From Secundilactobacillus angelensis (lineage in GTDB: Bacteria > Bacillota > Bacilli > Lactobacillales > Lactobacillaceae), in the NCBI RefSeq assembly GCF_012641075.1, contig NZ_JAAXLJ010000001.1, forward strand, positions 62,001-126,000: DNA of 64,000 nucleotides, read 5' to 3'. Of this stretch, positions 16,435 through 24,749 are shown piece after piece (position 1 is the first letter of the stretch; every line of letters starts with the position of its first letter). The notes beneath the pieces are model-generated. The model saw only the letters and a list, made by a program, of their open reading frames with translations, was not told the origin of the DNA and did not search any database. A program made the translations under genes and the position numbers.

Positions 16435-17034
16435 ATGGGGATCATTTTAGTGTTTATCTTTACTCTCATGACTATTATGGGGGGATTTTCATGGTGGTAT
16501 GCTGCTCACTATAACGGGTTAGTCGGTACTACGCGAATCCTAACGATCATCAGTGTATTGGGGCTGTTATTTAGTTTCGGGTACGTGTATAAAAATGGCT
16601 GGATAAAGCCAAGACCGACCCAAACGTCACAAAGACGTAATGTTCGTTCCAATCAATATTTTGAGCAGAAAAGCTCAGAATCAGCTTCGCTTGTGCAGCT
16701 TCATAAGAATGAACAAAACGTGCTGCAGCAACTACAGAAATCGTATCAGAATAGCGTTGGTGATGTGACTTTTAATCAGGATAACAAGACGTTTACAATC
16801 ACGCCAACCAACACCAAGTACGTCAAAGCGATTAACACAATGTGGAAGTATCCCAAGACCAATGCAAAATCAATCAAATCAATGTCAGATAACTATTTGA
16901 AGATGTCTAAATCAATCGATAAGTCATTGAATGGTAGTTATACGTTCCAGGTGAAGAAATCAAAGACTGGACCAGTGATTTTGTCAGTGAAAAATGGCAA
17001 AGTAACGCTTCTGCATGAGAGTCAGCAAAATTAG
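16435..17034 (+). CDS. Hypothetical membrane-anchored protein
   Basis: 199 residues. Two hydrophobic helices (about 1-20 and 33-52) followed by a polar domain rich in Lys, Ser, Asn and Gln (residues 60-199). Residues 85-105 may form a short coiled coil (VQLHKNEQNVLQQLQKSYQN). With two N-terminal helices the large domain should be on the same side as the N-terminus. No family recognised. ATG with GGGGGC 8 nt upstream; a TATAAT lies at about 16366. Ends in a terminator shared with the convergent lipoprotein gene. Confidence 0.7.
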   Translation: MGIILVFIFTLMTIMGGFSWWYAAHYNGLVGTTRILTIISVLGLLFSFGYVYKNGWIKPRPTQTSQRRNVRSNQYFEQKSSESASLVQLHKNEQNVLQQLQKSYQNSVGDVTFNQDNKTFTITPTNTKYVKAINTMWKYPKTNAKSIKSMSDNYLKMSKSIDKSLNGSYTFQVKKSKTGPVILSVKNGKVTLLHESQQN

Positions 17035-17042
17035 TAGATAAT

Positions 17043-17086
17043 AAAAGCAGCCTTGATCCGATAACTAACGGACCGAGGCTGCTTTT
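17043..17086. terminator. Bidirectional terminator
   Basis: AAAAGCAGCC / GGCTGCTTTT stem with an inner pairing TCCG / CGGA, between convergent genes. Confidence 0.88.
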
Positions 17087-17095
17087 GATATTGGA

Positions 17096-17917
17096 CTATT
17101 CCGCGGCAGTTGGTTTTGAAACGCCAGCTGTTTTTTGCTGGTCGTAAACAATTCGAGTATGTTTAGTGACCCGTGTCAGAATTAAGTAGTGATCGTCATT
17201 CACGGTCGAACTGTAGCCCCCATAATAGTGGCCATCAATATGAGTTGGCTGGATGCGTTTATTGAAGGTGTAATTAGATAGTGAAAGCTCGCTGGCCATA
17301 ATAACGTTGGCATCACCGTACTGAACGGTTTTTACGGGGTAGAGTTTCAGGCCAAACTGTTCACCGCGAGCTTGTTGGTTGGCCGTTAATGGATAGGCAC
17401 TAGGTGCTGCATAGTTGCTGGGATTATCGTGAATGGCCTCGTTGATTTTTAAGTACTGCTGTAACGCTTTGACTTGTGTCGGGTCACTTTTAGAGGCTTG
17501 TAGCCGTTTTAAGTCGGTCTTAATACCATCAATACTATCTTTCACCTTAGTTTGCTGGGCGCTAACACCAGTCTGAAATGCTTTGCGATCCTGATTCTTC
17601 GCCCATTTGAGTAGTGTTGGTGTGGGCATTTTGGATACCTGACGTAGGGTTACCTTATTCTTACCAGTTGGTAGCATGTAAGTGGTGGCTTTGCCGTTTT
17701 TAAGGATGAAAATACCATTTACAGCACTATTTCTCGTGACTTGAGTTTGATCCTGAGAAAAATGATACCAAACCCGTGCCTGATGACCTTGCCCTGATTT
17801 AACTAAGGCCAGCTTATTGACGGGTTGGGTTTGCTTTTGTTGATTGCCACAAGCGGTCAATAGGGCGCCTGCGAGTAGAATTAAAATGCTGAATAAAAAA
17901 TGTTTAAAGCGAAACAA
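17096..17917 (-). CDS. Predicted lipoprotein of unknown function
   Basis: 273 residues. N-terminal signal peptide with lipobox LTAC (Cys at residue 23), so the mature protein should be lipid-anchored on the outer face of the membrane. The mature part has a helical middle (about 100-160, rich in Lys, Asp, Gln) and a C-terminal beta-rich segment (YYGGYSSTVNDDHYLILTR). No family recognised. TTG start with GGAGG 8 nt upstream. Convergent to the membrane protein gene at 16435. Confidence 0.75.
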   Translation of the reverse strand: MFRFKHFLFSILILLAGALLTACGNQQKQTQPVNKLALVKSGQGHQARVWYHFSQDQTQVTRNSAVNGIFILKNGKATTYMLPTGKNKVTLRQVSKMPTPTLLKWAKNQDRKAFQTGVSAQQTKVKDSIDGIKTDLKRLQASKSDPTQVKALQQYLKINEAIHDNPSNYAAPSAYPLTANQQARGEQFGLKLYPVKTVQYGDANVIMASELSLSNYTFNKRIQPTHIDGHYYGGYSSTVNDDHYLILTRVTKHTRIVYDQQKTAGVSKPTAAE

Positions 17918-18039
17918 TGGACTGCCTCCTATGTCTGACAGAAAAGACCTAATCTAAGTAGAATTCCATTCTACTATAAAACGGGAAATAATCATATGAA
18001 CCTGATTAAATAATGAAAGGAAACAGTCTGATTTAGTTA

Positions 18040-18053
18040 CGAAATCGCTTTCA
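18040..18053. promoter_or_regulatory. cre-like site upstream of fumC
   Basis: CGAAATCGCTTTCA differs from the CcpA consensus TGNAANCGNWNNCA only at the first base. A second weaker match GGTAAGCGTTTGAC (18178-18191) overlaps the likely -35 TTGACT (18188), which pairs with TATTGT (18212) at 18 bp. Suggests carbon catabolite control of the fumarate genes. Confidence 0.5.
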
Positions 18054-18296
18054 AATAATCTGTGTGAAAGTGTAAACGATACAAAAAAATATTCATTTAA
18101 ATTGTGCAAAATCAAATTAAGCCTTATATAAGCTAGCAATGCCCAGTATATCAACCTCATAAGAAAATATAATGGCTTGGTAAGCGTTTGACTATAACGG
18201 AAAACAGGAAGTATTGTACAGTTGTTAGTGAATAACATCACTAAACGATACTTGTTGGTAGTATACATTATTCACAAATCAATGGAGGTCAAAACA

Positions 18297-19682
18297 ATGG
18301 CAGATTACAGAATTGAATCAGATACGATTGGTGAAGTTAAGATCCCTTCTAACGCACTCTGGGGTGCTCAAACTGAAAGAAGTCGTAACAACTTCCCAAC
18401 TGGTGAAAAAATGCCGCTTGAGATTATCAAAGCGTTATTACAGATCAAGAAAGCTGCAGCTACCGCTAATAAAGAATTAAAGAACATTGATGGTGCCAAA
18501 GCAGACTTGATTGTCGAAGCAATCGATACGCTGCTTGCACTTGACGATGAAGACTTGCGTAAAGATTTCCCACTGGTTGTGTACCAAACTGGTTCAGGTA
18601 CTCAAACCAACATGAACGTCAACGAAGTCGTTGCTCACCAAGCAGCTAAAATCAATGCTGACATTGAAATCTTACCTAATGATGATGTTAACAAGGGTCA
18701 AAGTTCTAATGATATCTTCCCAACGGCCATGAACATTACCGCTGCTAAGGCTGTTAGCCATTTGGAAGAATCAACTCAACACTTAATTGATGAATTAAAA
18801 GTTAAACAAGAAAAATACTGGAAGACCGTTAAGATTGGCCGGACCCACTTACAAGATGCAACACCATTAACCTTTGGCCAAGAAGTTTCTGGCTGGGTCA
18901 GTGCTTTGGAACATGATTTGGATTACCTGCAAACGTTAGGTAAGACACTGAGTGAATTAGCAATGGGTGGTACCGCTGTTGGTACTGGTTTAAACGCCGC
19001 ACCTGGTTTTGCTGGTATTATTGCTGACAAGATGGGCGAAGTGTACGACCTACACTTTACTGCTGACACCAACAAATTCTATGGCTTGGCTCACCACTCA
19101 GGCTTAAATGTCGTCCACGGTGCTATCAAGACGTTAGCTGCCGATTTGATGAAGATTGCTAACGATGTTCGTTTCTTAGCTTCTGGTCCTCGTGCCGGTT
19201 ACGGTGAATTGAACATTCCTGCTAACGAACCTGGTTCTTCAATCATGCCTGGTAAGGTTAACCCAACTCAAGCTGAAGCCATCACCATGGCCGCTGTTCG
19301 GGTAATGGGTAACGATGTAGTCGTTGACCTAGCTTCAAGCCAAGGTAACTTTGAAATGAACGTTTACAAGCCAGTTCTGATTTCTGCTTTCCTTGAATCA
19401 GCTGAATTACTTGAAGGTACGATGCGTGGCTTTGCCGACAAGATGATTCACGGTCTGTCTGTTAACTCAGAACGGATGGAAGAATTAGTTGACCGTTCAT
19501 TAATGACTGTTACTGCATTATCACCACACATTGGCTATCACGAAAGTGCCACTATTGCTCAAGAAGCATTAAAGGAAGGTACTTTACTGAAGGAAGCTGC
19601 TTTGAAGTCTGGCTTGCTGACAGAAGAAGAGTACGACAAGTGGGTTGTGCCGATTAACATGACTAACATCGATCAAAAGTAA
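18297..19682 (+). CDS. fumC: Fumarate hydratase class II
   Basis: Interconverts malate and fumarate. 461 residues, the family's normal length, with the superfamily signature GSSIMPGKVNPTQ and the substrate-site segments SGTQTNMNVNEV and KIGRTHLQDATP. ATG at 18297 preceded by GGAGG; an upstream in-frame TTG (18222) lies before that site and is not used. It is followed by a fumarate reductase flavoprotein and a dicarboxylate transporter, so the trio likely imports malate or a related acid, dehydrates it and reduces fumarate to succinate as an electron sink. Confidence 0.97.
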   Translation: MADYRIESDTIGEVKIPSNALWGAQTERSRNNFPTGEKMPLEIIKALLQIKKAAATANKELKNIDGAKADLIVEAIDTLLALDDEDLRKDFPLVVYQTGSGTQTNMNVNEVVAHQAAKINADIEILPNDDVNKGQSSNDIFPTAMNITAAKAVSHLEESTQHLIDELKVKQEKYWKTVKIGRTHLQDATPLTFGQEVSGWVSALEHDLDYLQTLGKTLSELAMGGTAVGTGLNAAPGFAGIIADKMGEVYDLHFTADTNKFYGLAHHSGLNVVHGAIKTLAADLMKIANDVRFLASGPRAGYGELNIPANEPGSSIMPGKVNPTQAEAITMAAVRVMGNDVVVDLASSQGNFEMNVYKPVLISAFLESAELLEGTMRGFADKMIHGLSVNSERMEELVDRSLMTVTALSPHIGYHESATIAQEALKEGTLLKEAALKSGLLTEEEYDKWVVPINMTNIDQK

Positions 19683-19723
19683 ATTAAACACAGTGATACA
19701 CAATTAAGAATAGGAGTAATAAC

Positions 19724-21121
19724 ATGGCTGAAAAATTTCATTTCCAACCAACCCCACTCACACGATTACGCAAGCACTATGATGTGATTGTGATTGGTTC
19801 TGGCGCAGCTGGTATGACGGCCGCCATTCAGGCACATGAGCTAGGCCTGTCACCAGTTATCCTTGAAAAAATGGACAAATTGGGTGGTAACACTAACCGG
19901 GCTTCATCAGGGATGAACGCCGCCGAAACTAATGTCCAATTAAAGCATCACGTGGTCGATAGTTTCCAAGAATTCTACGATGAAACTTTAAAGGGTGGCG
20001 GTGGCCAAAACAACACCGAACTACTGAAGTACTTCTCTGAACACGCTGCTTTAGCCATTGACTGGTTGGCTGATCATGATATTCAATTGGATGAAATCAC
20101 GATCACGGGTGGGATGAGTAAGATGCGGACTCACCGGCCCCACTCATTGGCTGCAATTGGCGGGTTCCTGGTTACTGAATTGTTGAAGCAAGTTCAAAAA
20201 GCCCGTATTCCACTATTCTCTGGTTTAAAGGTCACCGAGCTAACTACAGATGATGACGGTAAGGTCACCGGTGTGCGTGCCACAACTGGTAAGCAAAGCG
20301 GTCCATTGACCGCGGATGCTGTTATTCTGGCCGCTGGTGGTTTCGGTGCTAACCAAGACATGCTGGCAAAGTATCGTCCTGATTTAAAGGGCATGGAGAC
20401 GACTAACCAACCAGGCGCAACTGGTGATGGCATCAAGCTGGCTCAAGCGTTAGGTGCAAAACTAGTCGATATGGATCAGGTTCAAGTCCACCCAACAGTT
20501 CAGCAAGATACACCACATGCTTACCTGATTGGTGAAGCGGTTCGTGGCGAAGGTGCCATCTTAGTTAATAAGCATGGTGACCGTTTTGTGAACGAATTGG
20601 ATACCCGTAAGAACGTTACTGCAGCAATTGATGGTTTAAACGAGAACGGTGCTTACCTGATCTTTGATCAGGGCATCCGCGACCGTGCCAAGGCCGTTGA
20701 ATTTTACGATTCAATTGGTTTAGTTCACACTGGTCAATCACTGGATGATTTGGCTAGTCAGCTCGGGTTTGATGCTGCTACGTTGAAGCAGACTGTTAGC
20801 GACTGGAATACCGCCGTTGCTGACCAAAACGATTCAGCCTTTAACCGAACCACAGGGATGGATCGAGACATTTCAACAGCACCATTCTTCGCCATTCACA
20901 TTGCACCAGCCATCCATTACACAATGGGTGGGATTGCCATCAATCATAAGACTGAAGTGCTTAACGAAGATGGTAAAGCAATCAAGGGTCTTTATGCTGC
21001 TGGTGAAATTGTTGGGGGGCTTCACGGGAATAACCGAATTGGCGGTAATTCAATCGCTGAAACAGTTATCTTTGGTCGTCAAGCCGGTGAACAAGTATTC
21101 AACTACATTAATGAAAAATAA
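19724..21121 (+). CDS. Soluble fumarate reductase-type flavoprotein
   Basis: 465 residues. FAD-binding GxGxxG at residues 25-30 (VIVIGSGAAGMTAA) preceded by a strand; GGNTNRASSGMNAAE, MRTHRPH and the active-site segment VRGEGAILVNKHGDRFVNE are typical of fumarate reductase / flavocytochrome c type FAD proteins. The C-terminal GGNSIAETVIFGRQAG closes the FAD domain. There is no FMN-binding domain, heme site or signal peptide, so it is a cytoplasmic single-domain reductase. It lies 41 bp after fumC and 27 bp before the transporter. Related reductases for other enoates exist, but the context favours fumarate. Confidence 0.92.
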   Translation: MAEKFHFQPTPLTRLRKHYDVIVIGSGAAGMTAAIQAHELGLSPVILEKMDKLGGNTNRASSGMNAAETNVQLKHHVVDSFQEFYDETLKGGGGQNNTELLKYFSEHAALAIDWLADHDIQLDEITITGGMSKMRTHRPHSLAAIGGFLVTELLKQVQKARIPLFSGLKVTELTTDDDGKVTGVRATTGKQSGPLTADAVILAAGGFGANQDMLAKYRPDLKGMETTNQPGATGDGIKLAQALGAKLVDMDQVQVHPTVQQDTPHAYLIGEAVRGEGAILVNKHGDRFVNELDTRKNVTAAIDGLNENGAYLIFDQGIRDRAKAVEFYDSIGLVHTGQSLDDLASQLGFDAATLKQTVSDWNTAVADQNDSAFNRTTGMDRDISTAPFFAIHIAPAIHYTMGGIAINHKTEVLNEDGKAIKGLYAAGEIVGGLHGNNRIGGNSIAETVIFGRQAGEQVFNYINEK

Positions 21122-21148
21122 TGCATTTTATATAGGAGAGCATGGAAA

Positions 21149-22567
21149 ATGACACTCAATAAGGTTAATTATAAGAAATTTATCTTGCCGATAGTGGTCG
21201 GCTTGATTATCTGGTTCTTGGCACCAATTAAGCCAGCTGCTGTTTCACTTGTAGCCTGGCATATGTTAGCTATTTTTATCGCAACTATTCTTGCATGTAT
21301 TACTCAACCCTTGCCTATCGCAGGGTCAGCACTTATTGGAATTACTTTATCCGTTTTGCTTGGCGTTGTTAAGATGGAAGACGCGGCTTCAGGTTTTGGG
21401 AACGACACTGTTTGGATGATTGGGATGGCATACTTCCTGTCACGTGGATTTATCAACACGGGTCTGGGGCGTCGAATTGCATTGATTTTCGTCCGTCTAT
21501 TTGGTAAACGAACACTGGGCTTATCATACGCCTTGATTGGTGTGGATCTGGTTACTGCGCCAGCTACACCAAGTAACACTGCTCGTGCCGGTGGGATTGT
21601 TATGCCTATCATCGAATCTCTATCTGAGACTTTTGGTTCATCACCTAAAGATGGTACGCAAAGCAAGATTGGTTCATACCTGATGTTTACTGAATTCCAT
21701 GGTGACATTATCACTTCTGGTATGTTTATGACTGCTATGGCACCTAACTTGGTTGCCGTTGCTTTAGCTAAAGGGATGCACGTTCAGATTTCATGGATGG
21801 GCTGGTTCATTGCCGCACTTGTTCCTGGTATTATTTGCTTGCTCTTGGTTCCATGGTTGATTTACAAGATGTATCCACCAGAAATCAAGGAAACACCAAA
21901 TGCCAAAGAATGGGCTGACAAAGAGTTAGCCGAAATGGGTAAAATGTCGTTGCCTGAAAAGATCATGGCTTCAGTTTTCGTTGTTGCCTTGCTTCTCTGG
22001 ATGATTTCTAGTTTTATTGGTTTGGAAGCTTCTACGGTTGCGTTCTTAGCCGTTGTCTTACTGCTATTGACTGGCGTTTTAAGCACTAAGGATATTTTGA
22101 ATGAAACTGGTGCATGGAACACGATTATTTGGTTCTCAATTCTGATCTTCATGGCCAACGAATTAAACGTTTTAGGCTTTATTCCTTGGTTATCAAAGGC
22201 CTTGGGTACAAGTCTTCACGGTATGAGTTGGGAAATTGTCCTGGTGGTATTGGTTCTGTTCTACTTCTACAGCCATTACTTATTTGCATCAGGTACTGCG
22301 CACGTTACTGCAATGTACGGTGCTTTGTTGGCCGTTGCTATTTCAGCTGGTGCACCAGCAACCTTTGCGGCTATGATTTTAGGTTTCACCGGAGCAATCT
22401 TCGGTTCAACTACTCAATATGCTAACGGTCCTGCTTCAGCATTGTTCGGTGCTGGTTATAACAAGCAGAGCGACTGGTGGCGTTTGAACTTCGTCTTGGG
22501 CCTGGTTTACATCGTTATTTGGGGCGGTGTTGGTTCACTCTGGATGAAAGTTCTCGGTATGTGGTAA
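21149..22567 (+). CDS. DASS family dicarboxylate transporter
   Basis: 472 residues with about 12 hydrophobic helices. The sequence (PLPIAGSALIGITLSVLLGV; VTAPATPSNTARAGGIVMPI; the C-terminal ASGTAHVTAMYGAL) matches the divalent anion:sodium symporter / CitT-like antiporter family, with two SNT/T-rich substrate motifs. It is the last gene of the fumC - fumarate reductase - transporter operon, fitting malate, fumarate or citrate uptake with succinate export. ATG 21149 with AGGAGAG upstream. Terminator follows at 22590. Confidence 0.92.
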   Translation: MTLNKVNYKKFILPIVVGLIIWFLAPIKPAAVSLVAWHMLAIFIATILACITQPLPIAGSALIGITLSVLLGVVKMEDAASGFGNDTVWMIGMAYFLSRGFINTGLGRRIALIFVRLFGKRTLGLSYALIGVDLVTAPATPSNTARAGGIVMPIIESLSETFGSSPKDGTQSKIGSYLMFTEFHGDIITSGMFMTAMAPNLVAVALAKGMHVQISWMGWFIAALVPGIICLLLVPWLIYKMYPPEIKETPNAKEWADKELAEMGKMSLPEKIMASVFVVALLLWMISSFIGLEASTVAFLAVVLLLLTGVLSTKDILNETGAWNTIIWFSILIFMANELNVLGFIPWLSKALGTSLHGMSWEIVLVVLVLFYFYSHYLFASGTAHVTAMYGALLAVAISAGAPATFAAMILGFTGAIFGSTTQYANGPASALFGAGYNKQSDWWRLNFVLGLVYIVIWGGVGSLWMKVLGMW

Positions 22568-22589
22568 AAACGAATTTAATTTAGATACT

Positions 22590-22626
22590 AAAAGTTGCAC
22601 TTGCTAACTAAGCAGGCGCAACTTTT
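22590..22626 (+). terminator. Terminator of the fumarate operon
   Basis: AAAAGTTGC / GCAACTTTTT stem with a 19-nt apical part. Confidence 0.85.
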
Positions 22627-22674
22627 TAATTTGTGATAAGCTATGGTGAATGATCTATTCTAAGGAGCATTAGG

Positions 22675-23574
22675 ATGAACACGAAAGACTTAGCTTATTT
22701 TAAAGCATTGGTTGAAAAGCGAAATTTCACGGCTGTCGCAAAGGCCTTTAACGTCTCACAGCCCACTGTTACGCAGGCAGTTAAACGTCTAGAACGGGAA
22801 TTCGAAGACGAACTCGTTCACGTTGATCGCGCACACAATCGAACTGAAATCACGCGGTCAGGATTATTACTCTACGAAAAAGCTAGCACAGTGGCTGCTA
22901 GCCTCAATTTAGCTCATCAAGAGATCGAAAACGCCAAATTATCACGAATCAGGTTTGGCTTACCACCCATTATCGGCACATTGTACTTTCCCGCACTAGC
23001 TGGTCAGCTGCTAAAAGACGGCCTACTACAGCGGTTAGACCTGGTAGAGACTGGGTCTGGTGGCCTGCTAAGCGCCGTCAAAGAAGGAGAAATCGATATT
23101 GCCCTATTGGCTTCGGTGTTACCGTTGCACGATCCCTCGCTGAACGTGATTCACATTGGAAGCCGGCCATTTGTGGCGGTAGTTAGTCGTCGCCATCGGT
23201 TGGCTAATCGAGGGAGTGTTTTCTTTAAAGAGTTAGCCAACGAAGAGTTCATTATGCTGAACCGCAAGTTTGTTCATCCTAAAGCGTTCAAAGCATACAG
23301 CCAATTTGCCGGTGTCAATCCCCCGGTCATTTATCGGACCCCAGATATCTCGTGGATTACGAGTTTAGTTAAGGAAAACTTAGGTGTCAGTTTATTGGTT
23401 CGCGACGTCGTGAGCTCTAGTGATGAATCAGAGCTATCCTGCTTGCAAATTTTGGATCCCGTTGCTGAACGGTTTAACGTCTCGATTGTCATTCGTCAAG
23501 GTTACGTATTGACGGCAGAAGAGAAGCATTTTATTGAGGAACTAAAGCAGTTAAAGATCCCGCAAAGTCAGTAA
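22675..23574 (+). CDS. LysR family transcriptional regulator
   Basis: 299 residues. The N-terminal HTH (MNTKDLAYFKALVEKRNFTAVAKAFNVSQPTVTQAVKRLE) and the LysR substrate-binding domain from about residue 90 are clear. It lies directly downstream of the fumarate operon in the same direction and resembles MleR-type regulators of malate metabolism in lactic acid bacteria. It probably responds to a dicarboxylate and activates the fumC operon; the T-N11-A operator was not located with confidence. AAGGAG upstream of ATG. Confidence 0.93.
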   Translation: MNTKDLAYFKALVEKRNFTAVAKAFNVSQPTVTQAVKRLEREFEDELVHVDRAHNRTEITRSGLLLYEKASTVAASLNLAHQEIENAKLSRIRFGLPPIIGTLYFPALAGQLLKDGLLQRLDLVETGSGGLLSAVKEGEIDIALLASVLPLHDPSLNVIHIGSRPFVAVVSRRHRLANRGSVFFKELANEEFIMLNRKFVHPKAFKAYSQFAGVNPPVIYRTPDISWITSLVKENLGVSLLVRDVVSSSDESELSCLQILDPVAERFNVSIVIRQGYVLTAEEKHFIEELKQLKIPQSQ

Positions 23575-23580
23575 ATAGAG

Positions 23581-23617
23581 AAAAAAACGAATTTCCGATG
23601 TCGGAAATTCGTTTTTT
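23581..23617. terminator. Bidirectional terminator
   Basis: AAAAAAACGAATTTCCGA / TCGGAAATTCGTTTTTT stem between lysR and the convergent Doc-like gene. Confidence 0.92.
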
Positions 23618-23634
23618 AGTAGTGTGCCTATCGC

Positions 23635-24018
23635 CTATTTTTGTTTTAAATGACTGTTGAAAATGACGAATAGATCGGTGGCACCAACTTCATGCTGGTT
23701 AACACGTTTGACCAGATTAATCAGTTCATCATCAGTGAAAGTTAGCTGATAATCGTTTAAATCAGCTAGCGCCGCCACAGCAACAGCGGCTGTTTGCAGA
23801 TTCATGTGCACAAATGGTTTTCCTGAAATAATTGAATCCATCAGGAAACCGGTTTTATTCGCTACCATTTCATGTAAGCTTTGATCGTAAAAATTAGATT
23901 GCGGAACAGCAATGATTTTATCAAGTTGTTCCGCATTCTTGATACCAGGTTGTTGACCAGCCCTAATAGCGAGGCGACTATTAATGGCGGCTAATTCGTC
24001 AGCTGTTAGATAACGCAT
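23635..24018 (-). CDS. Doc-like (Fic fold) protein with degenerate catalytic motif
   Basis: 127 residues, the length of Doc (death-on-curing) toxins, which phosphorylate EF-Tu. The N-terminus (MRYLTADELAAINSRLAIRAGQQPG...NAEQLDKII) aligns well with Doc. Where Doc has H-x-F-x-D-x-N-K-R-T-A, this protein reads KPFVHMNLQTA: the catalytic His, the Asp and the Lys-Arg pair are replaced, with only Phe, Asn and Thr-Ala kept. It is therefore unlikely to be an active kinase or AMPylator. The ATG overlaps the antitoxin stop (TAATG) and AGGAGG lies within the antitoxin gene, so translation is coupled. Confidence 0.82.
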   Translation of the reverse strand: MRYLTADELAAINSRLAIRAGQQPGIKNAEQLDKIIAVPQSNFYDQSLHEMVANKTGFLMDSIISGKPFVHMNLQTAAVAVAALADLNDYQLTFTDDELINLVKRVNQHEVGATDLFVIFNSHLKQK

Positions 24019-24236
24019 TACTTGCCTCCTATTTGATTCAATGCACTTTCAAATTGATCGATGACAGTTTCCATACTTTGGAAAAATTGTGCATCGAGCT
24101 GAGTGTCGTTTCGGAAAGAGACGTCAATTTCGTCGCCTTTTTGGACCGCTAATTTCCGAGCAATATTTGCTGGGATTGTAATTGCTAATGAATTGCCAAC
24201 TTGAATGATTTGGCGTTGTGATTTAATTTCATTCAT
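24018..24236 (-). CDS. AbrB/MazE-like antitoxin
   Basis: 72 residues. SQRQIIQVGNSLAITIPANIARKLAVQKGDEIDVSF is a SpoVT-AbrB swapped-hairpin DNA-binding domain of the MazE type; the C-terminal acidic amphipathic part should contact the partner. It overlaps the Doc-like gene by one base. A minus-strand promoter lies at 24292-24320. The ribosome binding site is weak (AAAGGA, 14 nt away). Expected to repress its own operon. It pairs an AbrB-type antitoxin with a Doc-type partner, rather than the classic Phd. Confidence 0.85.
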   Translation of the reverse strand: MNEIKSQRQIIQVGNSLAITIPANIARKLAVQKGDEIDVSFRNDTQLDAQFFQSMETVIDQFESALNQIGGK

Positions 24237-24291
24237 GAGTCCAAATTTATCCTTTCGTTATAACAAATTCATGATTTCTTAGAAGTAGTAT

Positions 24292-24320
24292 AGCATATTT
24301 GGTCTATCCAATCATGGCAA
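24292..24320 (-). promoter_or_regulatory. Promoter of the AbrB-Doc pair
   Basis: On the minus strand TTGCCA, 17-bp spacer, TATGCT, with the leader to the antitoxin ATG about 50 nt long. Confidence 0.55.
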
Positions 24321-24338
24321 AATAGTCAGGTTGCTTTA

Positions 24339-24372
24339 ATATTCCAATATAATATTAGTGGCATTGGAATAT
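24339..24372. promoter_or_regulatory. Perfect 10-bp dyad, likely operator
   Basis: ATATTCCAAT, 14-bp spacer, ATTGGAATAT, with a further half-site AATATTGGAAAT at 24389-24400. It lies between the divergent TA pair and leu operon; either could be the target. Confidence 0.5.
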
Positions 24373-24498
24373 ATTTCTGAGAGAAAAGAATATTGGAAAT
24401 TGCTGTATCTTTTCTATTCCTTTGAGGACGGCAAGCCAGGTAATTATTAGGGAAAATAGTTGTCAGGAATATTAGAAAACGGTTTGTCAGCTCTCATT

Positions 24499-24522
24499 TG
24501 GTATGCTAGTGTGTGAGCATAC
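24499..24522 (+). promoter_or_regulatory. Extended -10 promoter and dyad of the leu operon
   Basis: TGGTATGCT is an extended -10 element. It overlaps the inverted repeat GTATGCT (24501-24507) and AGCATAC (24516-24522), which could be an operator over the start point. Confidence 0.5.
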
Positions 24523-24555
24523 TAAAAACGACAAAGAGATAAGGAGGTACATCTG

Positions 24556-24618
24556 ATGACTGTTCAATTCAATAACAACTCAACACTTGCAACCTCTTTA
24601 TTAGCCTTATTATTATGA
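24556..24618 (+). CDS. leuL: Leucine-rich leader peptide of the leu operon
   Basis: A 20-codon ORF with AAGGAGG 9 nt upstream of ATG. Five of the last six residues are leucine, all TTA codons, then TGA. It is followed by a hairpin (24623-24650) and a strong terminator (24680-24717). This is the layout of a translation-coupled attenuator: scarce Leu-tRNA stalls the ribosome at the TTA run and allows readthrough into leuA. The peptide itself is not expected to have another function. Confidence 0.88.
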   Translation: MTVQFNNNSTLATSLLALLL

Positions 24619-24622
24619 CCTA

Positions 24623-24717
24623 GGATTTGACAATGTAACACGTCAAGTCCTGTTTGCGTTATGGAATGGGGCTTGTCGAAACAACACCCCATTCAATGCG
24701 AATGGGGTGTTGTTTTT
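24623..24717 (+). terminator. Leucine attenuator: pause hairpin, antiterminator and terminator
   Basis: Hairpin 1: GGATTTGAC / GTCAAGTCC (24623-24650). Terminator: AACACCCCATTC / GAATGGGGTGTT then TTTTT (24680-24717). The upstream GAATGGGG (24663-24670) can pair with CCCCATTC (24687-24694) instead, giving the antiterminator. Confidence 0.88.
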
Positions 24718-24749
24718 GGTTAAAACTCAAATTTGAAGGGATGATTATT

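Noticed and set aside
21304-21714. 136-codon ORF antisense to the dicarboxylate transporter
   Set aside because: Shadow of the membrane protein coding frame; the composition mirrors the sense gene.
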